A stretch of 52,632 bases of DNA from NCBI RefSeq assembly GCF_000003605.2, contig NW_003109983.1, positions 240,620-293,251 of the forward strand, given 5' to 3'. This document shows, piece by piece, positions 1 to 28,041 of the stretch (its first letter is position 1; every line of letters starts with the position of its first letter). The notes under the pieces are model-generated. The model saw only the letters and a list, made by a program, of their open reading frames with translations, had not been told where the DNA came from and searched no databases. This DNA is from Saccoglossus kowalevskii (Eukaryota; Hemichordata; Enteropneusta; Harrimaniidae). The position numbers and the translations under genes are program-made.

Positions 1-745
1 AATATTGGCAACTGGTGGTGAATGGTTTCTATTGTATCAACCCGGATCGGTTACTGGTGGCACAGGCAGTGTTAGAAGCTCTATGGACTTGGTGTGGATG
101 GTAGCTGAAGTATTGTCGATGCCAAGATTTGAGGAGCGTAACAGAACACTGCAGGACTACAATAAGACACCGATACTGTAAACATTATCAAAGTTTAGCT
201 TTGCCTTAATTTCCTGCCCCGAAGGTATTGTATGGACCAACTTGGTTTTACGTAACTGTGTATTAAGCATATTGTTGTATTTCGCATAAACGGATAATAG
301 ATTGAAGTCGTTGATTTGTTGATTAACGTGATTTATTAGTGATAAGTTCTTGTGCACAAGTTTCATGTTAATTTCTGAGTATGAATATCTGTTGATGAGG
401 TCTAGAGAATAAAATAGCTTGGTTAACTGTATGCACTTTGTCATCACCATTCATTGTGTGCTCCCGCGTGCTTAGCCAATCCTCGGATCTGTGACACACG
501 TTTATAATGAGAGAACAAATTCGGTTTGAAACTTCCCTATAAACCAGTGGACCAGAACAGCACTCATCGAAACTACTCAATTTACATGTAAATCAGTCGA
601 CGACGAGGAAACTGAAAAGTATCGCTTTCCAAATAAGGAAGGCAAGAGTAGTACAAAATCGACAAGCCAAAAATTGGTATAACTGAAATTATTGCTGAAA
701 TTCATCTAGACATTGTCGCTAATGATTTTTAATTACGGTTCATAC
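1..745. other. Left-edge stretch, probably an intron of the ABC transporter
   Basis: This lies after the donor of the last visible ABC transporter exon, so on the minus strand it is probably intron. I looked for the continuation of NBD2 (lysine-serine after the Walker A glycine, Q-loop) on the minus strand and did not find it. On the plus strand a frame is open from base 2 to a TAA at 179-181, 59 codons with no recognisable motif. It could be the end of a nested element or chance. Confidence 0.5.
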
Positions 746-16802
<16,057 letters not shown>

Positions 16803-17479
16803 CTATTAACAAATCATAATTCATTCATGTTGAATGTAATAAATAATGTCAGCATAGGTCTGTAAATCAAAATTATATACAGTTAATAACATACATAACC
16901 AATACTTAAAGACATCATATTTTGAGGGAAAATAAAACCCCATACACAAGGCTATGATATATTTGTTTTCTCGAAATGATTTTCTAGACCAATGTGTAGC
17001 CATTTGTATATAATACTTTGTAATATGTTGCCCAAGATAATGCCCATACTATTTCGAATTATGAGCATCCATTAAAAACAATGTATACGATCAAGTGCTC
17101 TTCAAAGATCTTCAAGTAAGATGGGAACCTATGTAAATATAATAATTAGTTAATAATTAAAAGACCCTAGAATTCACTTTAAAAACATTGCAATTTTAGC
17201 AGTCCCCCATGCTAGTTATTGACTTATACCAATGCTGAATAAATTAAGCCAGGATAACACTCAAACTCAAATTTAACCCATTATGCAAATTAGAACATTG
17301 ATACAGAGTTTCATTCTATACAACCAATAACTTAAAAAGTATATCAGCTAAACTGACATGCACGTATACAATGCATACAAACCATATTTATGGTATACTA
17401 AAACAAGTTTGTAGTGGCATATTTTTACAAATAAACTAAACATGATAGTATTTATACATATATATTCAATGTGATCTTC
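16803..17479. other. Upstream of the ABC coding region
   Basis: Should hold the 5' UTR intron or promoter of the transporter. It is AT-rich with no CpG cluster and no exon that I can support. Confidence 0.5.
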
Positions 17480-18608
17480 TATGTGCAGATGAATATCACC
17501 ACTGCAGTAGTTGTGGTATGTTACTAGTTCTTCTCAATGTTTGGATTCAATACAAACACGGGTCTCGGTACAAAACAATTTTGTTCAAACTGATACACCT
17601 AACTTTATCACAGCTTCTACGGCAATGTGTTAGTGCAAGACAATTGACTGGTACAGGAACATTGACCAAAAGCTGGATCTTGCTTTGGCTGTGGGATTTT
17701 GGATACATATCATACCATGCTTTGATAGTGTGCACGTTTTATATGCTGTTGAAAGGATTATATTTACTTTCCGGGATATTTGCTGCCCTTAACAAAAGTA
17801 TGTAGCAGACATCATTGCATGCTCAGAGAATTGATGAGGTCAGCTTTATCTCTGCTATCAAATTGGTCTGCTACCACCAGCCTCTCCAACTCGTGTAACA
17901 TCTGTTATCGTATGTGCATCCTCACGATCAAATGCAACATTTACTTTAAAAGAAATATCAATGAGTTGCTTGAACACAGCGGATGTAAATATGCCAGCAC
18001 GATCTCCAAATGATCTTACTTCTGATGACAATTGCGCTTGGCCATATATTATGGTACATTTGTTTCCTAGTAGGCTTTGTTGATTGCAGCAGCTCTAACG
18101 TAACAGCTGGAACTAGGAATGGTGACATTTCTTGAGAGAGCATTTGATTTAGATCAACTTCAGGAAGTGCATCTTGGTATACTAATAAACATTGTTCTTG
18201 CAGGGTTTGACTCTTGAATTGTTGTAACTTGTAAATGGAATTCTGTACTGAATTTTGTGTACAGAGATGAGTTATCTCGCAGTGATTAATATTAACTACA
18301 CGACGAATGTACAGTCGATAATAGCAAATTTAAAAGTCAATAGCAATATCAGGTTTAGCCAAACGCGCTACGTCTTTGTTTTCTTGGTTGTTAACACAAA
18401 ACCTTTTTAATAAAAAATATTCTGCACATCATGATTGGCTATCTGCTTTATTCTGGAAGGTCAACCCATCGTTCATTATAGGTGAGTATTCAACATCTTC
18501 TTCATCTTCTACACAAATATTATCAACAAAGCGACTATGGAAAGTGTGTTCTGATCTGATTATTCCAATGAGGTCACCACCGGCTTTTTTCTGGTCAGTT
18601 GTTAGATG
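17480..18608 (-). pseudogene. Decayed ORF chain of an unidentified, probably repetitive, family
   Basis: Several protein-like pieces lie in one order on the minus strand, in different frames and broken by stops. At 18608-18432 there are about 58 open codons beginning HLTTDQKKAGGDLIG. At 18143-17958 the piece includes LSQEMSPFLVPAVTLELL. At about 17945-17860 it reads AFDREDAHTITDVTRVGEAG. Near 17760-17710 it reads FQQHIKRAHYQSM. The style resembles an uncharacterised repetitive protein family that I recall from invertebrate genomes, but I cannot name it or assign a function. It may be the cargo or ORF of a mobile element. The pieces lack introns, as expected of a decayed element. Confidence 0.5.
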
Positions 18609-19329
18609 ACTAAATGTGTATTGTAATTACCTCACAACTAGATATATGTACATCAGGATGTGTTGTTTCTAACTGCATTACACTGTAAGAAACACTGATT
18701 CCCATCATGTGTGATTCTGTGAATGGTCACCAATCGCAACCCATTCCTGCATAGAAGTAAAAGCTAATGTTGATTTAACTAAGGACAACGTAAACAATGA
18801 TGTATGCTACAAAATCTAATATCTGCATTTATTTTTTACTTAAGGAAATAAGAGGAAATCTGGTCAAAGGTTCATATTTTGTTTTATTAATCGATATATC
18901 ACTCCCTATTAGTATATTCTTTCAGTACAACTAAAACAATAGTATTAATGTTCTTCTTTACGTAAATTGGGGAGAAAATTGAGCAGAGCAAGCTGACTTC
19001 CATTTGTCATTTGAAATGCAAACAACCACTTATCTATTTACATAATCCAAATGATAGATAAATTGTGAACAACAGCATCACGTTGCTTCAAGTAATCTGT
19101 TATCTCTACAGCTTAGGTGTTTGCTGTAAATGAAAGCCCATCTTATCAGTTTATGTTATATCGTCAGTGTCAGCAGTTTCCGTACACACAAATTCATTAT
19201 TGGAAGAGCGTACGCAAAACCAACATATATTTTTTCGGCAAGGCTAGGCAACATAATTTTAACATGAGAAGGAAGAGATGGCGTTTAAAAAAAAGTATTT
19301 TGAACCCATGAGTGAAGTGAAACGGGTCC

Positions 19330-19600
19330 GACTGATTGGGTACAGATTGGGTACTTCAGATACCCAAGGGGCATTGCAAAGAGTATAACAATAGCAACAT
19401 TTCCGCGGGTGGCTTAACCGGAACAGGGTCGCGGGGTTCGCTCCCTCGAGAAAATTTTGTGTCAGCAAAATTTTCCCCTCAAAATACACGAAATTGCGTT
19501 TCAGAGGGTCTATATTTCATTTTTTTTCAAGGGGGAGGATACCCCCGGACCCTATAGTATGGGCAACCTTCGGTGCAGGGCTGGTGATTAGATCTGGCCC
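19330..19600. repeat. GC-rich interspersed repeat module
   Basis: A 270-base GC-richer segment holds a short direct duplication (GATTGGGTACAGATTGGGTAC), a TCGAG palindrome and a strongly G/C-tracted stretch ending in CCCCCGGACCC. Similar G-tract modules are common in invertebrate interspersed repeats. I cannot assign a family. Confidence 0.4.
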
Positions 19601-20659
19601 TCCCATGCAAACTTTCTTGCCTGCGCCTCTGGGTTTTTGACTCAACTTGGAATAATATGATTCCGATTGTGCTTTCACATCTCAAATGTGACGCACTTAT
19701 TCATTTATAGTCGTGAAAAGTATAGATGCAGGTATCTGGGTACTCGGAGTGAATTTATATTTTTAGCTTTTTCTTACTCAGTCAGTCATCGCTAGATAGT
19801 GTTAAAATTTCGGAGCATTGTCAATGCTGAACATACTCAAAAATCGATTTTAAAATATAGGGAACAGAGACACGCGTCCCGAAAGTTTGTTTGCGTTGCT
19901 CTTTAATTGACAAGTCACTGTTGATGTTATATGCAAATGAGTTGCTGGCCTCAGTTTCGGTGTGGCGATGTGCAACATCCTGTCCTGGACCCTTTTTATT
20001 TACCTCAAGTGTTGTAAACTAGCCTCCTAAACTACAAAAAACAGACAAGATATAGACGCTTCCACTGTTCAAGCGGGGTTAAAAAACGTACAGTTGTAAA
20101 TGATAAGTAAATTTTTTCACCTTTATCTCGCAAAATGTCGACAACTTCTAGTCTGGCAGCTTCCAGTGGAATACTGTTAAATAATTCATTTTTTCATTTA
20201 TTTTCACGCATTTTTTTTCTCCAAAGGCATTTTAACACTGAAGTAAACATTTTTTTTGTTTCGATGTAACGGTCACCATGCTGATAGCTTTGCGATGCAA
20301 TGAATAAACACCATTGATGTGCTGTCATCGATAACTAATTGCTCAGTGTCGAAATACACAAACTTAAAATACTCGGTTAATTAAAAACAAAAAAATACCC
20401 TGGAAATTACAGACAAATCGGCAACGAGATGCTGTTTTTAAACACCGCGGAAAATCAAGCACTCTGCAATACCATTTCCATAGGTTAGGGTTCGTTTAAT
20501 TTTTATCGACTCGTATCGTCTGTAGTTGAATAAAACGTGTCTCGATTTACTATTGTTTCCCTCTCAATGCGACTTCATTTCGAATTGGTATCACCGGCGT
20601 TTGAGCGATTGAGTTGTTTAAAATGCGAATAGCCCTTGTGTAACAAAATATCTCGGCAC

Positions 20660-20730
20660 ATTTCAACCGGGTCCTCCAGGCCCGTAGTTTGGGTGGGTTC
20701 GGGGGGTTCGGTCGAACCCCCTAAATTTTG
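20660..20730. repeat. G-rich module with inverted GGGTTCG/CGAACCC arms
   Basis: The sequence has GGTGGGTTCGGGGGGTTCGG directly followed by TCGAACCCCC, giving complementary arms that could fold back. It is sharply different from the surrounding AT-rich DNA and is probably the end of a repetitive element. Confidence 0.4.
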
Positions 20731-21055
20731 GAAGTGAATAGATTTATGGTCGTAGATTAGAACATAATAAAACAAACAGAATTAATTAAAATAATTATCA
20801 TCGTTTAAATCACTTGACTCAGTGAGGTAACTATCGGACTCGGTCGAAATTGCTTAGCAATGAGCATTTAGGTGACAACGAGCTTTAAATGTCAATCGTG
20901 AAGTTACGCCGTCTCAGTTCAACAGCTGCCAATCAAAACTGGTTGTTATAAATGGGACAGCTTTTATTCGGTGATTCCACGATGGTGTAATGAAGATCGC
21001 GTTCAAGCAGCTGATGTTAAATATTAAAGCAACATTGAAACAATAATGTAATGGT

Positions 21056-21175
21056 AGTCACTCTCTGAAGGATGTGGTGGTCCTGAATAGATCCGTTTGT
21101 CTTGTGCTAGTGTTCGCTCAGTTAGTAAAGTGTGGGGTTCGAACGGGATTGAGATGACAACACCACACTGTACTT
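21056..21175 (+). repeat. Possible tRNA-derived SINE
   Basis: The segment has a box-B-like GGGGTTCGAAC at about 21133-21143, preceded by TTCGCTCAGTTAGTAAAG, which looks like a tRNA anticodon-arm region. The downstream part GGGATTGAGATG is not complementary enough for a real tRNA acceptor stem, so a decayed SINE head fits better than a functional tRNA gene. No A-rich tail was found. Confidence 0.35.
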
Positions 21176-21599
21176 TCCTAGTTCGGTTCATTAGTTTTGT
21201 ATTCTTCAAGTTAATGACGGCATATATACTGTTTTGTTCTAAGTCAGCCAAATGTAGTCAACCTTTTGTATTAGTACGTGTAGCCTGTGTTATTGAACAT
21301 AGTGTACAGCTAAGGGTTGAAAACATCATTAAAAAAATGACGAATATTTATCATCACGAGTTGTATAGGTTGAAGAGCTTCTTGCAGCCAAAAAATTATC
21401 CCACAGTGTTGCTTCAGCACTGAAACTATGCGATAAATCATATTTTTCAAACATATTTTTTTACACGTTTTTTTGATGTCTTGGAAAATTTTCTATATTT
21501 TTAGTGGGTTCATAAAAAGGAGATGTAGCCATTGAAGTTTATTGAGACCGCTGCTAAACTGCCACTGTATGCATATTATTTTACCGCCCTCTAAAAACA

Positions 21600-22630
21600 G
21601 ATTTACAGTAAACCAACAAATTTACGTACTGCAAGAAACTTGGTAGTATGCCATTGGTTAGTGCATTTAATTTGTTTGATGCAATCATTGTGCCAGCTAT
21701 TTCTTATGGTAGCGATATTGGGGTACCAACATTTGGAAATCGAGAGGGTACAGACAACATTTTGCAGATATCTACTTAGCATTAATAGTTCTACAAACAA
21801 TGTAGCGATGTTGGACGAATATGGAAGGCTGCCATTATGCTGTGGTTATTTCAAGCGTTGTATCTTATATTGGTTAAAATTAAATAATAAATAGCTTGAA
21901 CCAAAAAACATGTTATATCATGCTTAAACGATTAGACAAGACCGACAGACTAACTTGGGAAACCCACATAAAAATCTCCTGTTCAAATATGGTTTCGGCA
22001 TTGCCTGGTTTGAAAAACAAGTTGCAGATACTGCAAATTTCTTAGAGATATTTACTCAAAGAATAAAAAAAACTTGTTGTCAGCAAGAATGGCATGCCTC
22101 AATTTCACAATCATCCAGGCTGTGTACTTTCGAAGAAATCAATGTAGTATTACAACCTGGTAGATTTATTGGCAAGCAATTATAGACTAAAATTTATACT
22201 TTTATATTTATATTTTTGGCCATAAACATAATGTTGAATTAGGCAGACACACACAAATACAGTTAGAGCAATACATCTTTAGTTTTTGCAGTGATACGTT
22301 TGAATTTAGCATGATAGAAAATGAAATTCACTTTGTTTTTATATGTCCATCTTATAATGATCTAAGGGCTGATCTTTTGCCAATAATTTTATGCAATTAT
22401 GATATACAGACAGTCTGGGCTTACTTTCTCGCTACACAAACTGCCACACCATATATCAACTAGCTCTGTATCTTTTAAAAGTTTTCAAGCGACGAGATAA
22501 ATATGAATCCAGCTTAACTTAATACCATATGTTTACATGGATGTTGTATTGTTTTTAAAACGTGATATGCACTTTTCTACCCATTAAATTTTGTACGATG
22601 TGGTGAGGCCCTGTATAGAAATAAAATTAC
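21600..22630 (+). mobile_element. Decayed LINE (non-LTR retrotransposon), 3' end of the reverse-transcriptase ORF
   Basis: Plus-strand frames, shifted several times, spell the C-terminal part of a LINE ORF2-type protein. In order they read LFDAIIVPAISYGSD (thumb region phrase PILSYGxExW), RVQTTFCRYLL, YGRLPL, YFKRCILYW, KYGFGIAW, then QEWHASISQSSRL. A zinc-knuckle-like region follows with FSFCSD, then ENEIHFVFICPSYNDLR. The end reads TIYQLALYLLKVFKRRD with a stop at 22520-22522. A short 3' UTR ending near an AATAAA-like GAAATAAAATTAC at 22617-22630 follows. At least three frameshifts and some stops make it non-functional, and the polymerase core (YxDD) is absent. The clade is not determined. 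Confidence 0.78.
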
Positions 22631-24847
22631 ATAATTGACTAATACTAAAATGAATAATTGTAGACAGATTTCGACATGAAATCGTATCACTTTTATGTGC
22701 GCTAACATCTGGAAGAGCGAAAAAGCTCGTGAGTAGCATTCTAACTTAAAATGCTTGAACAATAATGCTAAGATACGTACTGTCTTGTCTTTTTTGTGTA
22801 CAACATTTTGCCGTAATGGATCAAGGGTGTGGGTGTGTTTGTCTGTGGGTGGGGAATGGCCTAGGACCCCTTCTATAAAATGGTAAAATAGTTCAAAAAT
22901 GTTATGTTGAATAACTTACCAACGTAAAATGTATGTATCAGAGCTCAAACACACTTTTTGAATATTATAAAATTCACACGTTTCACATCAACCTCTAACT
23001 TCGCACTGTCTATTTCAACGGCGATCGCGAAAAAACTGCGCCATATTAAGTATTTTTTTAAAGGTTTTAGAAAATGTAAATATAGAGTCAACCAACCAAA
23101 TGGCGATTGTCATGTTTATATAGTTGTGTGGAAACGATAAAACGACGATGCCACGACAGTTTTCACGCAAGGTTTTGACTTCGTAAACGATTTTACGTCT
23201 ATTTCTCTCGAATTGTAAATATTTTTATTTTATTTTTTTGATCAGACGTTCGAATATCAGCAATCGTTGGTGCATGGTGAATTTTGGCATGTCGTCGTGA
23301 TGCATTAGCCATTTGTGTTGACGATTAAAAAAACGTCACTTTCAAAAAAACGGGCAATATCAAGAGTAATGTAGTTGCTCGATTCATTATTTTAATGGGC
23401 ATTAAATCGGCCGTATAGTAGTGAATATTTTAATACCCGATAAATACATATCAACATAAGCATTTAAAAAGTATCCGTGTACGTAGATGAGTGTGTATGT
23501 TTTTGTATGTTACTAAAATATCATTTCAATCACGGACCAATCTCAAGAAATAATTACCTATTTGGTTTATATCACTAACTTCTATTTATTTTTAGACTTA
23601 CTTAGTATGCATGAAAGCTTTGGAAAATGCAAAGGCTTATGTTTATTTTTATCTATGCGTAGTAGTTTTTATTATTCCTAACAGTTCGTAGTTGTCCCGG
23701 TATAAATCACATGGCACACATATATTTTAGTTATTTTAACTGAATTCGTGAATATTAAATTTATTTCATTATTAATTTGCTATTTGAATCGGGTTGTGTT
23801 ATATGGATCTAGAAATTTGCCTCGGCAACAATTTTTTTTAAATAGATATCTAATATTAATAACAAGTATCCTGAAATGTATAACAAATATTGTGTTCACT
23901 GATTGCGTGTAGATTATGACAGAGACAGCTGAGTTGTATCTACAAATGTCGTAATTATTAGTAGCTACTGTCACAATTCAATGTAAGCGTTCATCATATC
24001 CTCCAGTTTAGAGACTATTCAGTTAAATAGTTAAATATTATAGAGCCTACCTTCAAAATGGCGATTTTGAGCGCCCTCGACATTAAAGGTTGACTCGATC
24101 TCACAGACATTGGATGAATGCAATTATATTTACGTATTCACCTTCATGGGGTTGATATGAAGTTTGATACGATTCCGTCACAAAATAAAACACTTACCTT
24201 AATACAAAGATTACACCACACAGAGTGTTTAGACGATGTCAGTTTTCTAGCGTCGTCTGGGGTTTTGCGTAGTCATGGTTGTATTCCCATGATGGTATGC
24301 GACTTACATCCTTTTAACATTGAGGGCAGTATACTGATAGATGGAATCTCAATTTTCGGCACATATGAGTAGAAACATGAAACGCGAGACTGGAACTCAT
24401 AATTTTGCACATGCGAATCGTCATTGTGAGCAGATGCATTCCCCATTAATTACAACATTACATTGCATATTGTCACACAATGCATTAACTGCCAATTTAT
24501 ATAATATCTAACACTAAAATTTGGTGGAACGATCCATGGATTATGAAATAATAATGTTCGCAAAATAATTAGATAATAGTGAGCAATTTCGCGGAGAAGA
24601 CGAATATACGTATATATATACATATATATATTTAGAATACTACTCTCCAATCTACAATATTGGTTGCAGCATACACGGAAAACCTCCCCACTACCTGACG
24701 AGAGCAGGAAAATTTACACAAAGTGTTGTTGTTCTTTGAGAGCAATCATACTACATGATCACATCAACGACAATCAGCAAAAACAGGCTTCTGGCAAAAA
24801 GGCATATTTAATTATTGCAATTCTCATTATTAATTGACTGTGATATA
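22631..24847. other. Gene-free stretch
   Basis: AT-rich sequence with no recognisable gene. The short ORFs at 22958-23140 and 24118-24372 have no motif, splice context or similarity I recognise. Confidence 0.55.
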
Positions 24848-25700
24848 ATCAATAGATTCAGTTTCTTCGCAGCTAGTGTTCTATTGACATAGCCTATACG
24901 TGGAATCCCATCTAATTTGGTGATTACCACACACCTGTGCGAACTTGCGAATAATAAAACCGAGCTCCTCTTAATCTATAATAATACATAACCATTTCAC
25001 TATGATTTAGAAATGCAATAAATACAATATGAAAAATAATATTGAGTAAAATTTAGGTCGCTCCATCTTTTTGAGATACCATTCATAATCGATGAACACT
25101 ATTATGTTTTGCGTGTTCAAGTAACTTGTGGCGTACGGTGATCATTGAATGATAATATGAGAAGCATGTGGGCAGATTGCATATTTGTTAAATAAGCAAC
25201 GGCAATTTTGACTGAATGCCTTTTTGATTTTGTGAGGAGAGAAGAAAACCGGAAGCTATCCTAAATAAATCTTAAGATATGGTGATATTGATACTTTATT
25301 ACAAAATGTGTTGTAAGTGTAATCGACAGAACCAGCGTCGGCATCTGTGTACTGTGTCATTTACAGTGGTCTCCACTAATTTCAATACTGTGGGTTTACG
25401 TGTGATTTAACTGATTTCACCCATGTATTTACAGAACCAGATTTCCATACTCCATATATTATTTGCCGACATCCCTTAGAGACATGATTTGAATTACCAA
25501 TGATATAGGAACGTTGGGCTGAATTTAACGGGAAACCGCAGTCAATTCTTGTTAATGGTGTGGGATCATATTTTTCTTTCCGCATTACATGTGAGTTACT
25601 TTATAGCAATACTAATACTTCACATCACATCTATCTGATTTAAATATCGCATTGCTCGAAATAATAATGATAATAGCACTACTCACTGGATTATGATACT
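24848..25700 (+). repeat. Second copy of the ABC transporter intron 17 block
   Basis: 24848-25100 and 25437-25690 match 2795-3050 and about 3085-3310, in the same order and strand with many substitutions. The copy carries extra sequence (about 25100-25436) absent from copy 1. It lies about 22 kb from its counterpart. Confidence 0.8.
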
Positions 25701-26269
25701 AATTATTATTTGATTATTTGAGTGAAAAGATTCGAGAGGATGAGACGAGATGATTTTGCTAATATTGAAAATTAACAACATAGATAATTGTTTGTTCTAT
25801 GTCTCTGTCCTCTGGACCTGATGAACTCTGGTCAGGTAAATTTTGAAATACCACTCGTTTTAGACTAGACTTTATGAATAGGGAAAATAAGCAACCAATG
25901 AATGAAATAGAAAGGATGTAGAAAAAGTAGTTGAAAGATGTTACTGTATGTTAATTGATGGCACCAGATTGTCCCGCACCCAATTGACAACTACAAATGT
26001 TTAGTGATTTGTAAATACGATTATTTCTTTAGTAATCGAAAACAAAGTGTATTAAGGTCTACACTATCTTCTGGGCCTGTTGAAATGTTGGCTACTCCTT
26101 CGTGAATTGTTAGTGTCAATGAAATTAGTCTTGGTGAATCGTATACATACTTTTTTCTTCTTTTTTCAAGCATTGAACAGTATATTATCAAACAACTAGC
26201 AATCGTACAATGCAAGATCAGCCAACTGCAATACATCGACAGCAACATTAATCATAAATCACACCTACT

Positions 26270-26545
26270 ACTACACAGTCGTGGCTGAAACAGCACTCAA
26301 TGCATAAACATATCTCTACAGTTCAGTGAAAACAAGCAATCATATGTCTCTTTACAAATGTCACAGTACAAACTATCAGCCAGTACCATGCTCTGCACCA
26401 GTACAGTCTCGATCAGCTACCATCTGCGTGCAACTCCTTATATGGCAATAGTCATAATGACGTCACAATATTCACTACAACTCGTACAGAAAAATAACAA
26501 AACTCAGCAAATGTCAATTTCTGAAAGCTTATACACATCAAACTA
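26270..26545 (+). repeat. Interspersed repeat, copy 1 (shared with 50765-51035)
   Basis: The two stretches share an aligned run: CTCTGCACCAGTACAGTCT versus CCCTGCACTAGTACAGTCT, then CAACTCCTTAT, then AATGACGTCACAA. Similarity is patchy on both sides. Overlapping ORFs in both copies give related conceptual peptides only because the DNA is related. Family unknown. Confidence 0.65.
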
Positions 26546-26810
26546 AATCAGTGGAAATCAGCAACCATGTTGTTGACATAGTTTCCGTTCAACTTGAGCA
26601 AGTGTCCGAAATTCGCGCGCTGGCGATTACAATTTTGGCGGCAGATAATCCACGAATCAAAAATGCGTCTGCACTCAAGATCCGACACGGACAATATCTC
26701 AGGACAACAACTTTGAAACAATAATTAACCCAAGGAAACCGAAATAGGAGCGGCGGGGATATAACCAAGGGGGGAGAGTGACTTCGAGCTCATATCACCT
26801 GTACCTGGTA

Positions 26811-27015
26811 TACGAGAGATATTTCAATATATGTAATGAGTCATATATATTGCTTATGTTAGGGTAATTCCACTTTGTGCATTAAACTAAGTATATCAAA
26901 CTACGATCACCTGTACAAAGGATAGTATAAAATAGTATAGCATATAATCTCACCCGCACTGCATATGATAGGGCTATTCCACTCAAATATGGAGGTATCT
27001 GACCATGTGTCATTT
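26811..27015 (-). pseudogene. Stray copy of ABCC exon 17 (3' end) with its donor and intron
   Basis: On the minus strand this reads HGQIPPYLSGIALSYAVR followed by GTGAG, matching the last 18 codons or so of exon 17 (HGHVPPSYSGIALSYAVR) including the splice donor. The next 150 bases match the start of intron 17 (4165-4306). The frame upstream of HGQIPP leaves the transporter. It is a partial, isolated exon without NBDs, a duplication fragment rather than a gene. Confidence 0.85.
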
Positions 27016-28041
27016 GGTAGTGGGGATAAGCTGTGAAATTTATATTGTGACGATAAATTGTTTTAAACAACGAGTTAAGGCCATTTATAGGATATACTGA
27101 GTGCAAAATGAGATCAGAACTCAGAACTTTTATTTATTATCGTATTTTTGCAAGTTTTGTAAGTTCCGTCCAGTTTATTTTTCGGTAAAAACTTGAGCTT
27201 GGAGATTGCCAAAATACAACCAGCTTCAACCCCGAGTTGCTCCATTTAATGCCCAAAAGTAAGATGATGTTATTCCGCCAGCAACTAACCTATAAACTTT
27301 CTGATTTTACAATCAATTGATGAGTTTATCGAGTAATTGCTCTATGGCAATAACATACGTGTGTCCTGTGAAAGCGATACAAGTGGCGTGAGGGCGCTGT
27401 TTATTTGAATTACTGATTGTGCATTGGAATAAATATAGGAGACCGCTATAAATGATAAAAACCAGGGCAATAATTAAAAGCTTTGAAAGTTTAAAATCAT
27501 GATGATTCCTTTTTTTCTGATCGGGGGCGACAATACTCAAAGAAGAATTATTAATGTTTGAGTAATCAATACAGTCGTAATTTGATATTATAATAAATGT
27601 GACAGTTTGGAATATTACAGCTTTGATTAGAATGAATATGACTCATAGGGCGCCAATTTTTCAAAAGAGTATTGTCCCTCTTCTTTCAATTCTGATAAAT
27701 TACTGATTTCTAATTCGTAAGGTATTCCATCAATGCCAGGGGTACAAAGTTTAAGCGTTTTTTTTTCTTTAATTCGTCATTGGTGATGACGTTATCTAGG
27801 ACACTTGCACCCAACTGTGGTAAACCTCCTAGGATAATGTCTTGTGAATGTTCCGGCGCCGAAACGTCCGCAGCCGAAACGTCCGTCCATTAAAGGTTAT
27901 TTTTTTAGAAATGATAACCACCTGCATAAACGTGTGAGGGTGCATCACAAGAAGGTTGTGGGGATTGAGAGTAGGAGATAAGAAGAATCTTACCGTCCGT
28001 ACCATCTCTTCCACTGATTCAATGTCAGAAAAACATTTTTT
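27016..28041. other. Gene-free stretch with a hydrophobic open frame
   Basis: On the minus strand a frame is open from about 27633 to a stop at 27313 and includes one clear hydrophobic helix (LSKLLIIALVFIIYSGLLYL), but it lacks a good ATG before the helix. GCCGAAACGTCCG-like units repeat at about 27854-27890. I do not support a gene. Confidence 0.4.

Larger units (their letters stand above)
18609..21055. other. Gene-free stretch with G-rich repeat modules
   Basis: No gene recognised. Two GC-richer islands stand out from the AT-rich background: about 19330-19600 (with GGGGTTCGCTCCC-like and GGGGGAGGATACCCCCGGACCC-like runs) and 20660-20730 (GGTTCGGGGGGTTCGG followed by CGAACCCCC, an inverted arrangement). 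These look like interspersed repeat modules rather than exons. Confidence 0.5.

Noticed and set aside
27313-27633. Open minus-strand frame with one hydrophobic helix
   Set aside because: No ATG before the helix, no convincing acceptor, and no partner exon. It may be chance in AT-rich DNA.
27829-28014. 61-codon minus-strand ORF with Arg/Thr-Phe repeats
   Set aside because: Encoded by GCCGAAACGTCCG-type short repeats; not protein-like otherwise.
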